A stretch of DNA of 64,000 nt from Pseudarthrobacter chlorophenolicus (GTDB lineage Bacteria > Actinomycetota > Actinomycetes > Actinomycetales > Micrococcaceae), in the NCBI RefSeq assembly GCF_000962805.1, contig NZ_JZTW01000010.1, positions 62,001 through 126,000 of the forward strand. The letters are read 5' to 3'. Positions 63,202 to 64,000 of the stretch are shown here, piece after piece. The translations under genes and the position numbers were made by a program. Below the pieces are notes generated by a model, which did not search any database, was not told the origin of the DNA, and saw only the letters and a program-made list of their open reading frames with translations. Positions within the stretch are counted from its first letter, which is position 1; each line of letters starts with the position of its first letter.

Positions 63202-64000
63202 GGTGGGTTCCTTCCGGAAAGATCTGTGGGAAATTCAAGCCTGCCACGTCTGCGCCAAACCGCAAAGCCGCCGTAGAAGGGGCCGCTGGCTGACGAGTCC
63301 GGGCAGTGCCGGCGCCGTGCGGCCCCGGGGCGTCCTTCCAATAGCCACAGAATCCTGACCACCCGGCGATGGCACCGGAAAACGAGGGCAATGATGTTGC
63401 GGGGCCGTGCGACTGCCCAGACGGCGGCAAGGGTGAGGGCTGACAGAACCGCCATTGTCAGCAGACCCGGAACCCCCTCGGGCCACGGCAACGACGAACC
63501 CGGAAGCCTGGCAAAGAACCGGGCCGTCGCAGCAACACCGGCGCTGAAAGTGCCCGCCACGGCGATCATCGGCACAGCCACCCACGGGGCAGCGGCCAGC
63601 AGCGGAACGGCGGCCGTTCCCAGCAGGGTCACCGGAGCCACCAGCGGGGCCGCGGCCACATTGGCCACCAGCGCGAAGGTGGAGAATTGCGGCTGCAGGA
63701 GGACGATGACGGGGCCGCACAGCATCTGGGCCGACAACGGCACCGCAACAGCCGCGGCTGCCCAGCGGGGCACGGCCGCAGGAGTCCAGTCCATGATGCG
63801 CCTGCCCAGCAGGATGATGCCCAGGGTAGCCAGGACGGAAAGCAAGAACCCGAAGCTGCCACCCAGCGACGGATCCAGGAGCAGCAGGCCGATGACTGCC
63901 AGGCAGAGAAAACTGAGCCCGCGGCCGGTCCGGCCACCGGCCAGGGCAGCAATTCCAACAGCACCCATCAGGGCCGCGCGCAGGACGCTGGCGTCAGGGC
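63135..64000 (-). CDS. comEC: ComEC/Rec2 family competence protein (3' part, cut by window end)
   Basis: C-terminal part of a DNA-uptake channel protein, about 288 residues visible; the start lies beyond 64000. Visible: the ComEC motif AALMGAVG followed by several membrane helices, including LLLLDPSLGGSFGFLLSVLATLGIILL, a standard ComEC block, and FALVANVAAAPLVAPVTLLG. After the last helix (about residue 200 of the visible part) the sequence turns Arg-rich with no metallo-beta-lactamase domain. The final 67 bases overlap holA. So the real end could be earlier, by a frameshift, or the C-terminus is unusual. Confidence 0.82.
   Translation of the reverse strand, partial: PDASVLRAALMGAVGIAALAGGRTGRGLSFLCLAVIGLLLLDPSLGGSFGFLLSVLATLGIILLGRRIMDWTPAAVPRWAAAAVAVPLSAQMLCGPVIVLLQPQFSTFALVANVAAAPLVAPVTLLGTAAVPLLAAAPWVAVPMIAVAGTFSAGVAATARFFARLPGSSLPWPEGVPGLLTMAVLSALTLAAVWAVARPRNIIALVFRCHRRVVRILWLLEGRPGAARRRHCPDSSASGPFYGGFAVWRRRGRLEFPTDLSGRNPPWLLRKSAEPARRRRIRQPGGT

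Overview
The window is high-GC actinobacterial chromosome. The nearest fit is Arthrobacter, Pseudarthrobacter or a relative in the Micrococcaceae. This rests on the naturally fused PafB-PafC regulator, an actinobacterial qcrCAB / ctaCDF respiratory set with CtaF, RbpA, HelY next to tatAC, frequent GTG starts, and several genes that look leaderless. Most of the order matches long core blocks that I recall from Mycobacterium tuberculosis (pafBC-tatA-tatC-helY; trpD-ctaE-qcrCAB; uppS-recO-era-corC-ybeY-phoH-rsmE-dnaJ2-hrcA; hemW, lepA, rpsT, holA, comEC). No search was run, so the genus is an inference.

Layout. 1-8.1 kb: two FKBP prolyl isomerases, fused pafBC (DNA-damage regulator), a small membrane protein, tatA, tatC and the helicase helY. 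8.1-14.5 kb: amidohydrolase, polyprenol-phosphate mannose synthase, rbpA behind a sigma-R/SigH-like promoter, an NfeD-stomatin pair, an RlmA-type rRNA methyltransferase and peptide deformylase. 14.5-18.1 kb: an NTF2-like protein and a compact type III polyketide operon (synthase, methyltransferase, FAD monooxygenase). 18.4-21.4 kb: the most accessory-looking part, three overlapping genes for a tyrosine recombinase, a Cro/C1-type HTH protein and a three-zinc-ribbon protein with a degenerate recombinase domain. 21.4-24.4 kb: small secreted, lipoprotein and membrane proteins, mostly of unknown function, including a 49-residue ORF.

24.4-35 kb: trpD, then ctaE-qcrCAB on the plus strand and ctaC-ctaD-ctaF on the minus strand. 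Together these encode nearly all of the cytochrome bcc-aa3 supercomplex. Between the two halves sit a DasR-like GntR regulator and ptsH (HPr), separated by a near-consensus dre operator. 35-44 kb: erpA (upstream), M20 peptidase, a DUF3043 protein, pyrD, two tandem alpha/beta hydrolases, uppS, recO and leuA. leuA has a candidate leucine-rich leader peptide and attenuator. 44-64 kb: M13 peptidase, LCP ligase, era-corC-ybeY-phoH, a GerMN lipoprotein, rsmE-dnaJ2-hrcA with a CIRCE operator, DUF3097, DUF4870, hemW, lepA, an orphan PemK/MazF-like protein, rpsT, holA and the 3' part of comEC, which runs off the window end.

How it works together: the window is mostly housekeeping (respiration, RNA and ribosome quality control, cell envelope, stress control). 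Two accessory islands, the polyketide operon and the recombinase triad, lie back to back at 14.5-21.4 kb. No tRNA, rRNA, CRISPR array, classical IS transposase or prophage structural gene was seen.
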